Notes: a model not told the origin generated them from the letters alone. A stretch of 64,000 bases of DNA from an uncultured Lachnospiraceae bacterium (GCA_910583605.1 CAJTXN010000004.1:62001-126000), one strand, 5' to 3'; positions 46,581 to 55,373 are shown, numbered from the stretch's first letter. Translations and numbers: made by a program.

Positions 46581-47372
46581 CTAATTATTTGATAAACATA
46601 AAAGAACTGCCGAACAAATTGCTTCTGCCAGTTGTTCCTGATAATAGTCATCCGCCAGACTGGTGGCCTCTTTCCAGTTAGACAGAAATCCGCATTCTAT
46701 GATTACCGAAGGACATTTTACATTAATAAGCATATAATAATCATTATTGGATTTGGCAACCCGACGGTTACTGCTGTCCACTTTCTCTATCAATGTCTTC
46801 TGAATCAGTTCTGCCATTTTCTGTCCGTTCTCGGAACCTGAATAATAGAATACCTGGGCTCCCGTTGCATTCTGGGATGTATAACTGTTCTGATGAATGC
46901 TTACACAAAGGTCCGCATTGGATTCATTAATTAGCGTTACCCGTTTTTTCATATCTGCACGCTTTTTATTGGAGTCGCTCTCCTGATACAGCCCCACGTC
47001 CTCGGTTCTTGTCATTACCACTTCAATATCCTGTTTTTTCAGCAGTTTTTCAAGCTTCAGTGCAATGGCCAGATTAATATCCTTCTCCAGTTTATCATTA
47101 ATACCAATTTTTCCGGGATCATTCCCCCCATGTCCCGGGTCTATGGCAACAATGTATTTTCCGTCTTCGCCTTTATCTATAAAACCCGGATTGGTATCCG
47201 GGTCATTCCCGCTTTGATTTTCCGACTCATTCCGGGATTTTAGGCTGCTTCCCTGACTGACTTTATGTATACCGCCCGCAGCATTCATGTTCATTCCTAT
47301 GGCTGCCGCAGTTATGATCGTCAGCATAGCTGCCGCCATGATATATTCAACTCTTTTCTTAATATCAAACAC
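46581..47372 (-). CDS. cwlD: N-acetylmuramoyl-L-alanine amidase, CwlD-like
   Basis: 263 residues. An N-terminal helix (about 10-30) directs it to the membrane exterior. The Amidase_3 domain (about 72-260) has Zn ligands in AIDPGHGGNDPG, a Glu in the KLEKDINLA helix and SIHQNSY, with IIECGFLSN near the end. Germination-specific CwlD makes muramic delta-lactam in the spore cortex with PdaA. A vegetative amidase role is possible, but length and spore-former context favour CwlD. The start is GTG (47372) with a poor ribosome site; an ATG 11 codons on is an alternative. Confidence 0.82.
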   Translation of the reverse strand: MFDIKKRVEYIMAAAMLTIITAAAIGMNMNAAGGIHKVSQGSSLKSRNESENQSGNDPDTNPGFIDKGEDGKYIVAIDPGHGGNDPGKIGINDKLEKDINLAIALKLEKLLKKQDIEVVMTRTEDVGLYQESDSNKKRADMKKRVTLINESNADLCVSIHQNSYTSQNATGAQVFYYSGSENGQKMAELIQKTLIEKVDSSNRRVAKSNNDYYMLINVKCPSVIIECGFLSNWKEATSLADDYYQEQLAEAICSAVLLCLSNN

Positions 47373-47469
47373 TGTTCTACCAGCCTGTATCTTCCTTATT
47401 GCTATAAATATGCGGAAGAACTTGTCATAATTCCATGAACCTGTTTTGTACTTATCCGTTTTTCAAAAA

Positions 47470-49227
47470 CTAATTTGTATATTTAATTATCGTATTCCAG
47501 ATATCCGCATTTTCGTAGCCAAGTCTCCATGCAGATACACCAGCCAGATCATATGTTCTTATCAGTTTCATTTTCTCCTCAATGGATTTTGCATCTTCCA
47601 GCCAGATTCTATATACCAAATCTCCCGCGCTGAATTCTCCGTAATTCTGTCCCACATTGTCAACCCATACCGCCTGGGCGCCGTTAGTGGTAAGTTTATC
47701 TGCCGCTGTCTGCATATCCACAGCCTGGGAATCCACATAGTTTCCTGCACCATCTTCCTGCCAGATTCTGGTATAAAACGGTATGGCATTGATCAGCTTG
47801 GATGCCGGAACTTCGGTCAGAGTCTTTTCAATTCCTGCTGTCACCCATGGCAATGAAGCAACGGAACCTGCCCCGGAGCCTTCTCCCCAATGCTCATCAT
47901 ATCCCATCATTATGACATAATCTGCAATGATTCCCTGTTCTTTTCTGTCATAATATAGATTCGATGCATCCGGTACTTTATCGTCTATGGATAATACAAT
48001 TCCGTTAATCCGGCATTTGACTGAAAGTTCCCTTAGAAACTGGACATAATCTTTGGCAATATCCGCCGTTATATATTCAAAGTCTATATTGATTCCATCC
48101 AGATTATACTCGATTGCAGATGCCACAAGCTGGTTTACCAGTCTCTCCCGTTTTGAAGTATACGGAAAAATCGCTCTGTTGTCGGAATCCGGCGACTGGT
48201 CGTCTATCATTGCCCAAACTTCCAATCCGATCAAATGGGCCCTGGTTACATATTCACTCTGTGCCAGCGATGAAAAATTTCCTTCGTTGTCATTTAACCG
48301 GAACCAGGTTGGTGATATAACATTTAAACCCTTCGCGGAAGTTACCATATCTACAAGCTGATTATTTGCCGCAGTATTGGTTACCATATGCCATGCCATA
48401 CTGATGGTAAAATCTTTTTTTATATTGGTGTATTCCGGCTCGACATATTCATTGGTATAGGTTTTCGTTGTCTTGTTTTTTAAGGCGGAAGTTTTAATAT
48501 ATCCCGTATACCCGTCATTTGTAACAATTTTTGACCATTTTCCCAATGTCTCCAGTATCACTGCTTCCTTATCTTCTTCATATGAGATCAGTATATCGGA
48601 TTTAATGCTGTCACTTACCCTGACCTTATCCCCGGATTTTAAAACAGCGGCATCTGCCGTTACATTCCATTCGTTTGTAATGCATAGACGGTTTGGCATT
48701 TCATAAAATGCCGTTTCAATATTGGAATATTGCTTTACATAATCCAGCGCTACATATACTTTTTGACCTTCTGTTTTCACAATGACATAATTCATGGTGT
48801 TTTTAACCTTGGTGACATAATAATCCATACTGCCTACTTCTGCCTTTATCACATCTGTAGGCGTGGTATAGATTAATATATTTTCATTATTGTCCCAGTA
48901 AAACCGGGCATTTAAGGAATTCTGCACAAATTCCACATCCAGATAAATCTGTCCGTTTTCATCTATGAGTGCACGGTCTCTGACCAGCCGGTTCTGCAGT
49001 ATAATAGCCGCCTGGTTATCCGCCGCTTTTACGGCATTGTCAAAGTGAAAGCCCTCTTCGTCCTCCGTATATCCGTCATATAATAAAAATAATTTATTAA
49101 TCTCCTCTTCGCCTGCCAATTTCTTTGACGGTGTATTTTTTTCTATCATATTGCCCACTGCCAGTATGATCAATGCGATTACGGCAATCACTGAGGCTAC
49201 AAATACCGGTACAATTCTTTTATTCAA
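47470..49227 (-). CDS. Exported GH18 glycoside hydrolase with SH3b domain
   Basis: 585 residues. An N-terminal helix (about 6-26) anchors or exports the protein. A copper amine oxidase-like N-terminal segment (about 60-165), an SH3b-like domain (about 190-250) and the GH18 barrel (about 270-580) follow. The catalytic motif LDGINIDFEY has its Glu near 384. This architecture matches peptidoglycan N-acetylglucosaminidases such as YaaH/SleL/YdhD of spore formers, so a cell-wall or cortex-lytic role is likely. The start codon is TTG (49227) with AGGAGG 8 bases upstream and its own promoter. Confidence 0.86.
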   Translation of the reverse strand: MNKRIVPVFVASVIAVIALIILAVGNMIEKNTPSKKLAGEEEINKLFLLYDGYTEDEEGFHFDNAVKAADNQAAIILQNRLVRDRALIDENGQIYLDVEFVQNSLNARFYWDNNENILIYTTPTDVIKAEVGSMDYYVTKVKNTMNYVIVKTEGQKVYVALDYVKQYSNIETAFYEMPNRLCITNEWNVTADAAVLKSGDKVRVSDSIKSDILISYEEDKEAVILETLGKWSKIVTNDGYTGYIKTSALKNKTTKTYTNEYVEPEYTNIKKDFTISMAWHMVTNTAANNQLVDMVTSAKGLNVISPTWFRLNDNEGNFSSLAQSEYVTRAHLIGLEVWAMIDDQSPDSDNRAIFPYTSKRERLVNQLVASAIEYNLDGINIDFEYITADIAKDYVQFLRELSVKCRINGIVLSIDDKVPDASNLYYDRKEQGIIADYVIMMGYDEHWGEGSGAGSVASLPWVTAGIEKTLTEVPASKLINAIPFYTRIWQEDGAGNYVDSQAVDMQTAADKLTTNGAQAVWVDNVGQNYGEFSAGDLVYRIWLEDAKSIEEKMKLIRTYDLAGVSAWRLGYENADIWNTIIKYTN

Positions 49228-49262
49228 GGCTAAATCCTCCTAAAAAAGTCTATTCGTTGATT

Positions 49263-49291
49263 ATTATAGCACTTTTTGTCAGAAGCGTCAC
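49263..49291 (-). promoter_or_regulatory. Promoter of the GH18 gene
   Basis: GTGACG (49286-49291), a 17-base spacer, TATAAT (49263-49268) on the minus strand, about 36 bases before the TTG start. Confidence 0.5.
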
Positions 49292-49330
49292 TATGTTTTG
49301 TGAGGATTTGGTATATTTAGCTAAACGGAT

Positions 49331-49363
49331 GCAGGAATGTCCGGGGAAGCCGGACATCCCTGC
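49331..49363 (-). other. GC-rich hairpin downstream of pflA
   Basis: 14-bp arms (49331-49344 with 49350-49363) with a 5-base loop. As minus-strand RNA every position pairs, with one G-U; as plus-strand RNA one position is mismatched. No T tract follows. It lies about 76 bases after the pflA stop codon. It is more GC-rich than its surroundings, so it may be a 3'-end stabiliser or a dispersed palindromic repeat. Confidence 0.65.
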
Positions 49364-49438
49364 TGTGCGTTGGCAGAATATACAATCGTAAATGAGCAGC
49401 ATTGCTTATTTTTCTAAAAATTATAACATTAAACCCAT

Positions 49439-50194
49439 CTACAAATTTTTTATCCCCAACATTTCCTCTGCCCGGCTCACTTCTTCATCCGTCGGCACCC
49501 GCACTCCTTTCAGCGGATATTCCATCTCAAGTTTTTCCCATTTGAATTCTCCCAGCGTATGATACGGCAGAATTTCCACCCGGCTTACGGTCTTTAATCC
49601 CTGCACAAAATCACGCAGTTCAGACAATTCTTCTTCTCCGTCCGTAAGTCCCGGTACAAGGACATGGCGAATCCACATTTCCTTTTCATGTTCTGACAAG
49701 TAATCTGCCATCTGTAAAATATTCCTGTTAGACCATCCGGTCAGGGTTTTATGTTTTTCTTCGCTCATATCTTTCACATCCAGCATGAACAGGTCCGTTA
49801 CTTCCATAAGACGGTCAAATTTGCTGATAAACGGTTTTTCCAATGTAAAAGGGTTGCCGGAGGTATCCAGTGTCGTATGAATTCCTTTTTCTTTTGCCAG
49901 CATAAACAGCTCTGTTACAAAATCCGGCTGCAGCAGAGGTTCCCCGCCGCTGACTGTGATTCCCCCGTTATCTTTCCAATAGCTCCGGTACCGGCAGGCT
50001 TTTTCAAATAACTGCCGGGCCGTATACGCCTGTCCCCCTTCCATATTCCAGGTTTCGGGATTATGGCAAAACTGACAGCGCATATGGCAGCCCTGCAAAA
50101 ATATTACAAAACGGACGCCTGGTCCGTCTACCAGTCCGAAGGTTTCCAAAGAATGTACCCTTCCGGTTATTTCTTTCTGTTCACTATGTTCCAT
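49439..50194 (-). CDS. pflA: Pyruvate formate-lyase activating enzyme
   Basis: 251 residues, usual length. Radical SAM enzyme that generates the glycyl radical on PflB. The [4Fe-4S] motif CHMRCQFC (Cys36, 40, 43) follows GPGVRFVIFLQG. The SAM-binding GGE motif appears in VSGGEPLLQPDF. GGAGG precedes the start codon. It lies 117 bases downstream of pflB, separated by a terminator-like hairpin and a possible promoter with TTGACA at 50241-50246, so its level may be set below that of pflB. Confidence 0.95.
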   Translation of the reverse strand: MEHSEQKEITGRVHSLETFGLVDGPGVRFVIFLQGCHMRCQFCHNPETWNMEGGQAYTARQLFEKACRYRSYWKDNGGITVSGGEPLLQPDFVTELFMLAKEKGIHTTLDTSGNPFTLEKPFISKFDRLMEVTDLFMLDVKDMSEEKHKTLTGWSNRNILQMADYLSEHEKEMWIRHVLVPGLTDGEEELSELRDFVQGLKTVSRVEILPYHTLGEFKWEKLEMEYPLKGVRVPTDEEVSRAEEMLGIKNL

Positions 50195-50262
50195 AAAATA
50201 TCCTCCAATTAAATGACATACATTTGAATTATGGTATTTGTGTCAATATCTATAGTATATAC

Positions 50263-50302
50263 AAAAATGTTGATTTCCGCCCGGGGCAGAAACCAACATT
50301 TT
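50263..50302 (-). terminator. Terminator between pflB and pflA
   Basis: The minus-strand RNA folds into a long stem (AAAATGTTGGTTTC with its complement, continued by TGCC/GGCG around a CCG loop), followed by TTTTTG. It starts 8 bases after the pflB stop. Read-through, or the TTGACA (50241-50246) promoter, would be needed for pflA. Confidence 0.75.
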
Positions 50303-50310
50303 AAATCTTT

Positions 50311-52563
50311 CTACATATTTCCGTGGCAGGTTCTGGATATTACATCCATTTGCTGCTCTTTTGTTAAATCTATAAATTTTACCGCATAGCCGGATACACG
50401 GATGGTAAAGTTTGCGTATTCCTCTTTCTCCGGATGTTCCATGGCATCTATGAGTTTTTCTTTTCCGAATACATTAACATTGAGGTGATGGGCACCCTGA
50501 TCAAAATATCCGTCCATAACCTGAACCAGATTATTAATTCTTTCCTCTTCACTGTGTCCCAATGCATCAGGATTGATGGTCTGAGTATTGGAAATGCCAT
50601 CCAGCGCCCAATGATAAGGAAGTTTAGCCACAGAGTTTAAAGAAGCCAGCAGACCGTTCTGCTCTGCACCGTAACTTGGATTTGCTCCCGGTGATAAAGG
50701 CGCTCCCGCCTTACGTCCGTCCGGCATGGAACCTGTTGCCTTACCATATACCACATTAGAAGTAATGGTCAAAATAGATGTGGTCGGTTCCGAATTGCGA
50801 TAGGTATGGTGTTTCTTGATTTTCTCCAGGAAAGTCTTTAACAACCATACGGCAATTTCATCAGCACGCTCATCATCATTACCATAGCGCGGGAAATCGC
50901 CCTCTGTTTCATAATCTACTACCAGTCCGTTTTCATCACGAACCGTCTTTACTTTTGCGTATTTAATTGCGCTTAAAGAATCCACTACATGAGAAAATCC
51001 GGCAATACCCGTCGCAAATGTTCTGCGTACATCGGTATCAATTAATGCCATTTCTGCAGCTTCATAGTAATATTTATCATGCATATACTGGATTAAGTTC
51101 AGAATATTAACATACAATCCTGCCAGCCAGTCCATCATCACATCATATTTCTGAAGTACCTCGTCATAATCCAGATACTCGGAAGTAATCGGCTTATATT
51201 CCGGTCCCACCTGCACTTTATTCTTTTCATCCATACCGCCGTTAATTGCATACAAAAGGCATTTTGCAAGATTTGCCCTTGCTCCGAAAAACTGCATTTC
51301 TTTACCGGTCTGTGTAGCAGATACACAGCAGCAGATGGAATAGTCATCACCCCATACCGGTTTCATGACATCATCATTTTCATACTGAACCGAACTTGTC
51401 CGAATGGAAATATCAGCCGCATATTTCTTAAATGTTTCCGGAAGTGCGGAAGAATATAATACCGTAAGATTCGGTTCCGGGGAAGGTCCCATATTCTCTA
51501 AGGTATGAAGGAAACGGAAACAGGTTTTAGTAACCATGGAACGACCGTCCACACCGATACCGCCCACTTCCAGTGTAGCCCACACCGGGTCACCGGAAAA
51601 TAACTGGTTATAAGATGGTATTCTTGCAAATTTTACCATTCTGAACTTCATTACCATATGGTCAATGATTTCCTGTGCTTCCGATTCAGTCAGAATACCC
51701 TTGTCCATATCTCTCTGAATATAAATATCAAGGAAGGTGGAAATACGTCCCACACTCATCGCAGCGCCGTTCTGTGTCTTAACCGCTGCCAGATATCCAA
51801 AATACAGCCATTGTGCTGCTTCTTTTGCATTTGCCGCTGGTCTGGAGATATCAAAACCATAAGAAGCTGCCATAACTTTCATATCCGCCAGTGCCTTACG
51901 CTGCATGGCAAGTTCTTCTCTCAGACGAATCACCTCATCTGTCATGGTTCCGTCGCCGCAGTTTGCAAAATCTTTGGATTTTTCTTCTATCAGATAATCT
52001 ATGCCGTATAATGCCACTCTTCTGTAATCGCCGACAATACGTCCTCTGCCGTAGGTATCCGGAAGTCCGGTAATAATCTTGTTGTGGCGGGCTTTTTTCA
52101 TTTCCGGCGTATAGGCATCAAAAACACCCTGATTGTGGGTTCTGCTATATTCCGTAAAAATCTTATGAAACTCCGGATTCGGGGTATATCCGTATGTCTG
52201 GCACGCTTCCTCTGCCATTTTGATTCCGCCGAACGGCATAAATGCCCTTTTTAACGGCTTGTCCGTCTGAAGACCTACAATTTTCTCCAAGTCCTTCATT
52301 TCTTCACTGATATATCCCGGAGCATGCGAGGTAAGTGTTGATACTATTTCAGTATCCATATCCAGCACACCGCCCTTTGCACGCTCTTCTTTCTGAAGCT
52401 TCTGTAAAATCCCCCACAGTTTGTTTGTTGCTTCCGTAGGTTCTGCCAGAAAGCCTGAATCACCGTCATATGGTTTATAATTTTTCTGGATAAAATCTCT
52501 GGTATTAACTTCTTCTTTCCAAATCTGTCCCTGAAATCCATCCCATTCTTTAAAGTTGACCAT
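50311..52563 (-). CDS. pflB: Formate C-acetyltransferase (pyruvate formate-lyase)
   Basis: 750 residues, full length. Glycyl radical enzyme that converts pyruvate and CoA to acetyl-CoA and formate under anaerobic conditions. The catalytic Cys pair is at 412-413 in [10 protein letters not shown] (three Cys in a row). The radical Gly is about 725 in RVSGYAVKF near the C-terminus. Activated by the neighbouring PflA. Expression is preceded by a 144-base leader with hairpins and a possible leader peptide. Confidence 0.97.
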   Translation of the reverse strand: MVNFKEWDGFQGQIWKEEVNTRDFIQKNYKPYDGDSGFLAEPTEATNKLWGILQKLQKEERAKGGVLDMDTEIVSTLTSHAPGYISEEMKDLEKIVGLQTDKPLKRAFMPFGGIKMAEEACQTYGYTPNPEFHKIFTEYSRTHNQGVFDAYTPEMKKARHNKIITGLPDTYGRGRIVGDYRRVALYGIDYLIEEKSKDFANCGDGTMTDEVIRLREELAMQRKALADMKVMAASYGFDISRPAANAKEAAQWLYFGYLAAVKTQNGAAMSVGRISTFLDIYIQRDMDKGILTESEAQEIIDHMVMKFRMVKFARIPSYNQLFSGDPVWATLEVGGIGVDGRSMVTKTCFRFLHTLENMGPSPEPNLTVLYSSALPETFKKYAADISIRTSSVQYENDDVMKPVWGDDYSICCCVSATQTGKEMQFFGARANLAKCLLYAINGGMDEKNKVQVGPEYKPITSEYLDYDEVLQKYDVMMDWLAGLYVNILNLIQYMHDKYYYEAAEMALIDTDVRRTFATGIAGFSHVVDSLSAIKYAKVKTVRDENGLVVDYETEGDFPRYGNDDERADEIAVWLLKTFLEKIKKHHTYRNSEPTTSILTITSNVVYGKATGSMPDGRKAGAPLSPGANPSYGAEQNGLLASLNSVAKLPYHWALDGISNTQTINPDALGHSEEERINNLVQVMDGYFDQGAHHLNVNVFGKEKLIDAMEHPEKEEYANFTIRVSGYAVKFIDLTKEQQMDVISRTCHGNM

Positions 52564-52707
52564 TATTTCTCCTTATCCTGCACTGGTTTGTGCATACAAA
52601 GCCGTAAAGCTAACAGGTCTGTGTCCAGTGCCAGTCAGACCTGCAGAGCATGTATTCACGCTCCTGTAATTGTTATCGGATCGTTATTTTTTGAGTCGGT
52701 TAACTCG
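52564..52707 (-). promoter_or_regulatory. Structured pflB leader
   Basis: The long 5' region has a hairpin GAGCGTG/CATGCTC, a perfect 8-bp stem (52614-52621 with 52636-52643), and a GCACTGG in the loop of that stem (52625-52631) complementary to CCAGTGC at 52580-52586, 10 bases before the ribosome site. The loop-to-3' pairing would form an H-type pseudoknot or an alternative hairpin. It does not match a riboswitch class I can name. Confidence 0.5.
52610..52651 (-). CDS. Possible 13-codon leader peptide in the pflB leader
   Basis: ATG at 52651 has AGGAG 9 bases upstream, a good distance. The peptide reads MLCRSDWHWTQTC and stops at 52610. Its codons run through the perfect 8-bp hairpin at 52614-52643, so ribosome progress could alter folding. 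Two Trp and two Cys in 13 residues could sense charged tRNA levels, but this is speculative and the peptide may be untranslated. Confidence 0.3.
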   Translation of the reverse strand: MLCRSDWHWTQTC

Positions 52708-52713
52708 AGGGTT

Positions 52714-52743
52714 ATTATATGAGACGAAAGCAGACTTTGTCAA
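52714..52743 (-). promoter_or_regulatory. Promoter of pflB
   Basis: TTGACA (52738-52743), an 18-base spacer, TATAAT (52714-52719) on the minus strand. The transcript would start near 52707, giving the 144-base leader. Confidence 0.8.
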
Positions 52744-52838
52744 TATGAATTGTGTTTTTCTTTTTATACAAAACCGCTAATAAGATATTTCATCAATAAC
52801 TGCAGTTAATATGTAATAAAATACCAGAAGTTTCCAAT

Positions 52839-53969
52839 TTAATCTATATGTTTCAGCAAATGATTAACATCAATTTTTCCATTACTATTTCTTTTAAATT
52901 CTTTTAATTTAATATATTGTTGCGGTATAAAAACATGCTGATAGTAATAAGATAATTTATCATTGATTTCCTTAACATTTATTTCATCCTGAGCAATATA
53001 ATAACAGATTATCCTGTTATTATATGCATTTAATTGAAGAAAACATTGCTCTATTGTGGATTTTTCTAATATACATTGCTCTATAGCAAACAGATTGGCA
53101 CTCATTCCAGATAATTTAACCTGCCTATCTTTTCTGCCTCTAAACAGTATTTCCCCTTTGCTATTCAATTGCCCAAAGTCTCCTGTCCGATACAATTTCA
53201 TATTATCATTAAACGGGCTATCAAAAAATTTTTCCACATTCATACTTATATCCACATATCCTAATGAACTAAATTGTGTTTCAATACAAATTTCTCCATA
53301 TTGGCTCTGAAAATCATTTTTATCCAGTAAATAAATGTTCGTTTCCGGAATTGGTATTCCCAACGGAACTTCTCCATTTAGTATATCATACTCTGAAATT
53401 CTATGAAACATCTTAGCCAATGTGGTTTCTGTAGGTCCATATAAGCTTACTAAGTTTATATGTTTTAATTCCAAACTATACCATAGCTTTAAATCTGATA
53501 TAACAATTCGCTCACCTGCCAAAAAAATATATTTTAGTGATTTCATTTTGTTTTTCGTTTTAAAAATATTCATAACAATAATGTGAAATATACTTGGCAC
53601 ACAGTGAATTACATTTATTTCATTCTTTTCAATCCACTGATGCAAAAATTTAATACCTTGAAAACTATTACAGTTATCCATTAAGCAAATAGTTCCCCCT
53701 GATAATAGAGGAACAAACGCATCCCTTAAATAAGGATCAAATGAAGGAGATGTTATTTGTGCAAATTTAGATTTTTCTTTTACATTAAACTCCTGAATTT
53801 CCCAGTCTATAAAATGCTTTAGTCCTCTATTTCTGCCAATAACTCCTTTGGGTCTTCCTGTTGTTCCAGATGTATAATAAATATATATAGAATCATCACA
53901 TTGATATCTATAATCAGGCAAACACATCTCTTCCATTTCAAATCTCTTCAACGAAAAAGAATATTGCAA
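52839..53969 (-). CDS. N-terminally truncated NRPS-type adenylation domain
   Basis: About 376 residues from a TTG start with no good ribosome site; a Met twelve codons in (53936) has AAGAGA upstream and may be the real start. It opens almost directly at core motif A3 (YTSGTTGRPKGV) and continues through A5 (SLYGPTETT), A7 (YRTGD), A8 (GRKDRQVKLSG) and A10 (NSNGKID). The roughly 100-150 residues before A3 (A1-A2) are missing, and there is no carrier or condensation domain. A stop codon directly precedes the TTG. Amino-acid activation is unlikely to work without the N-terminal lobe. It is more AT-rich than its neighbours. I read it as a remnant or acquired fragment. Confidence 0.7.
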   Translation of the reverse strand: MQYSFSLKRFEMEEMCLPDYRYQCDDSIYIYYTSGTTGRPKGVIGRNRGLKHFIDWEIQEFNVKEKSKFAQITSPSFDPYLRDAFVPLLSGGTICLMDNCNSFQGIKFLHQWIEKNEINVIHCVPSIFHIIVMNIFKTKNKMKSLKYIFLAGERIVISDLKLWYSLELKHINLVSLYGPTETTLAKMFHRISEYDILNGEVPLGIPIPETNIYLLDKNDFQSQYGEICIETQFSSLGYVDISMNVEKFFDSPFNDNMKLYRTGDFGQLNSKGEILFRGRKDRQVKLSGMSANLFAIEQCILEKSTIEQCFLQLNAYNNRIICYYIAQDEINVKEINDKLSYYYQHVFIPQQYIKLKEFKRNSNGKIDVNHLLKHID

Positions 53970-53992
53970 TCAACTTTCTTATGTAATATAAT
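53964..53992 (+). promoter_or_regulatory. Promoter of the DUF1858 gene
   Basis: TTGCAA (53964-53969), a 17-base spacer, TATAAT (53987-53992). It overlaps the first codons of the divergent adenylation fragment. A dyad CATACC-GATT-GGTATG (54014-54029) lies just downstream of the predicted start and could be an operator. Confidence 0.55.
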
Positions 53993-54057
53993 ACAAATGG
54001 CAACGCAAGTTCCCATACCGATTGGTATGTAAATTTCTTAATCAGGAGGAAAACAAA

Positions 54058-54267
54058 ATGGCAGAAATAACAAAGGATATGATCATCAGTGATATAATTA
54101 ATGTAGATGCAGATTTAATTTCTATTTTATTAGAGGCAGGCATGCATTGTGTCGGCTGCCCTTCAGCACAAGGCGAGACTTTAGAGGAAGCCGCAATGGT
54201 TCACGGTATCGATGCCGATGCACTGACCGATATTTTAAATAAATATCTTACACAGAAAGAAGCATAG
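54058..54267 (+). CDS. DUF1858 (hybrid-cluster-associated redox disulfide) protein
   Basis: 69 residues. ITKDMIISDIINVD...LLEAGMHCVGCPSAQGETLEEAA is the DUF1858 pattern, with a CVGC redox or metal pair. Such proteins are often adjacent to or fused with hybrid-cluster or redox enzymes in anaerobes; their biochemical role is not settled. The start is at 54058, 7 bases after AGGAGG; an in-frame start twelve codons earlier has no ribosome site. A strong terminator follows. Confidence 0.85.
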   Translation: MAEITKDMIISDIINVDADLISILLEAGMHCVGCPSAQGETLEEAAMVHGIDADALTDILNKYLTQKEA

Positions 54268-54310
54268 TTCTAAATTTTATTTTTAATAAAAATACAGACT
54301 ATACACATGC

Positions 54311-54351
54311 AAAAAGTGACCGGATACTCTGATTGTATCCGGTCACTTTTT
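54311..54351. terminator. Bidirectional terminator between the DUF1858 gene and mecA
   Basis: A perfect 17-bp inverted repeat (54311-54327 with 54335-54351) with a 7-base loop and A/T tails on both sides. It works for the plus-strand DUF1858 gene and the minus-strand mecA, whose stop codon lies at its edge. Confidence 0.9.
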
Positions 54352-55156
54352 ATAATTTTATGGCTGCCAGTTCCTGCAACGCATTGGATCGCAAAACGGC
54401 ACTGCCATGCTCGCTGAAATATGCCTGACTGTATTCGCCGCTTCTGATTCTGTCTCCATACTCACAGACAATATTACATACCCGGTTGAAATCCTCCGGT
54501 GTATGGTCTGATTTTTCCAAAACAAGGATAAAAGTTTTGTCATTTTCTTCATAGACCGAGTTAACACCATCATATTTGCCGGATAAAACCGAAGACAGTG
54601 CTATCAATTTGTCTAAAGAAGAAAAACGATATATCATAACAATATTATTATCCGTATCCGTCTTCTCACCGGAAGTTTCCGATAATTCGGTATCCCCGGA
54701 ATCATCCTGGGACGAAACCACTTCCGGCAGCTTTGATACGTCAATCGTACCGTTATCCGATAAGGCCTTTTTAAAGGCATTGATCAGTCCCAGTATTTCG
54801 TTGGCCTTATTGGAAAGCTGTTTTTTAACTTTATTTTCCATCTCGGCTGCATATTCCAAATCATCTTTTGATGGGGAAAATTTAGAAAAACGGGAGTCTA
54901 ACTCATCAGGGTCATCTATCTTTGTGATAAACAAAACAATGGAATCATTCGGTAGCGGAATCGCTTCCACCATCACTGGTGAATCTTCTATAGTAAAGCC
55001 ATATTTCCGATTGGCCTGGTCTGTCATTTCTTTAAACAATATATTTGCCTGCTCAGAACCGTATGCCAATTCATTTACAGATAAATGTCTGGAATCCAGA
55101 TCTGCTTTGGTCAAAAGACATTTTATCTGGTTGTCACTGATTTTTTCAATTTTCAC
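54350..55156 (-). CDS. mecA: Adaptor protein MecA
   Basis: 268 residues. The N-terminal VKIEKISDNQIKCLLTKADL and LAYGSEQANILFKEM match the MecA N-domain, which binds substrates. The C-terminal domain (about 175-265, with MIYRFSSLDKLIALSSVL) binds ClpC. The middle is an acidic linker. MecA delivers proteins to ClpCP for degradation. The start is a GTG (55156) 6 bases after GGAGGTGA; an earlier in-frame start overlaps that site. It has its own promoter at 55219-55248. Confidence 0.87.
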   Translation of the reverse strand: MKIEKISDNQIKCLLTKADLDSRHLSVNELAYGSEQANILFKEMTDQANRKYGFTIEDSPVMVEAIPLPNDSIVLFITKIDDPDELDSRFSKFSPSKDDLEYAAEMENKVKKQLSNKANEILGLINAFKKALSDNGTIDVSKLPEVVSSQDDSGDTELSETSGEKTDTDNNIVMIYRFSSLDKLIALSSVLSGKYDGVNSVYEENDKTFILVLEKSDHTPEDFNRVCNIVCEYGDRIRSGEYSQAYFSEHGSAVLRSNALQELAAIKL

Positions 55157-55218
55157 GCAATCACCTCCAACATGCATTAACGCCGGTTATGACGTTCAGA
55201 TTTCTTAAAGGTGCTATT

Positions 55219-55248
55219 AGTATACATTATAAATATGCCCAATGTAAA
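55219..55248 (-). promoter_or_regulatory. Promoter of mecA
   Basis: TTTACA (55243-55248), an 18-base spacer, TATACT (55219-55224) on the minus strand. Confidence 0.55.
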
Positions 55249-55290
55249 TATACTATTTGTTAAATTTTAATGAAATGTCATAAATTGCTA

Positions 55291-55337
55291 TTTACTTTTA
55301 ATTTGTTGTGTTATATAATCATGATACGATACACAAC
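55291..55337 (+). promoter_or_regulatory. Promoter and possible operator of the kinase/P-loop operon
   Basis: TTTACT (55291-55296), a 17-base spacer, TATAAT (55314-55319). An inverted repeat GTTGTGT/ACACAAC (55305-55311 with 55331-55337) brackets the -10 box and start site, as a repressor site would. The start codon lies 55 bases after the -10 box with AGAGAGGAG upstream. Confidence 0.6.
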
Positions 55338-55373
55338 ATATTAATAAATGATTACTAGAGAGGAGTAAACTAA

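Noticed and set aside
47446..47856. Plus-strand frame opposite the GH18 gene
   Set aside because: It lies antisense to a conserved coding region with no family resemblance.
49173..49391. Plus-strand reading frame ending in a CPGKPDIPAVRWQN-like peptide
   Set aside because: It has no ribosome site, starts inside the GH18 gene and its end is the translated palindrome at 49331-49363. I see no transposase signature.
52564..52707. ZTP (pfl-type) riboswitch in the pflB leader
   Set aside because: The name and location are tempting and an ACTGGC hexamer occurs, but the remaining conserved blocks (CCG.CYGGGC-type 3' half and GGGAGC region) are not present, so I call it only a structured leader.
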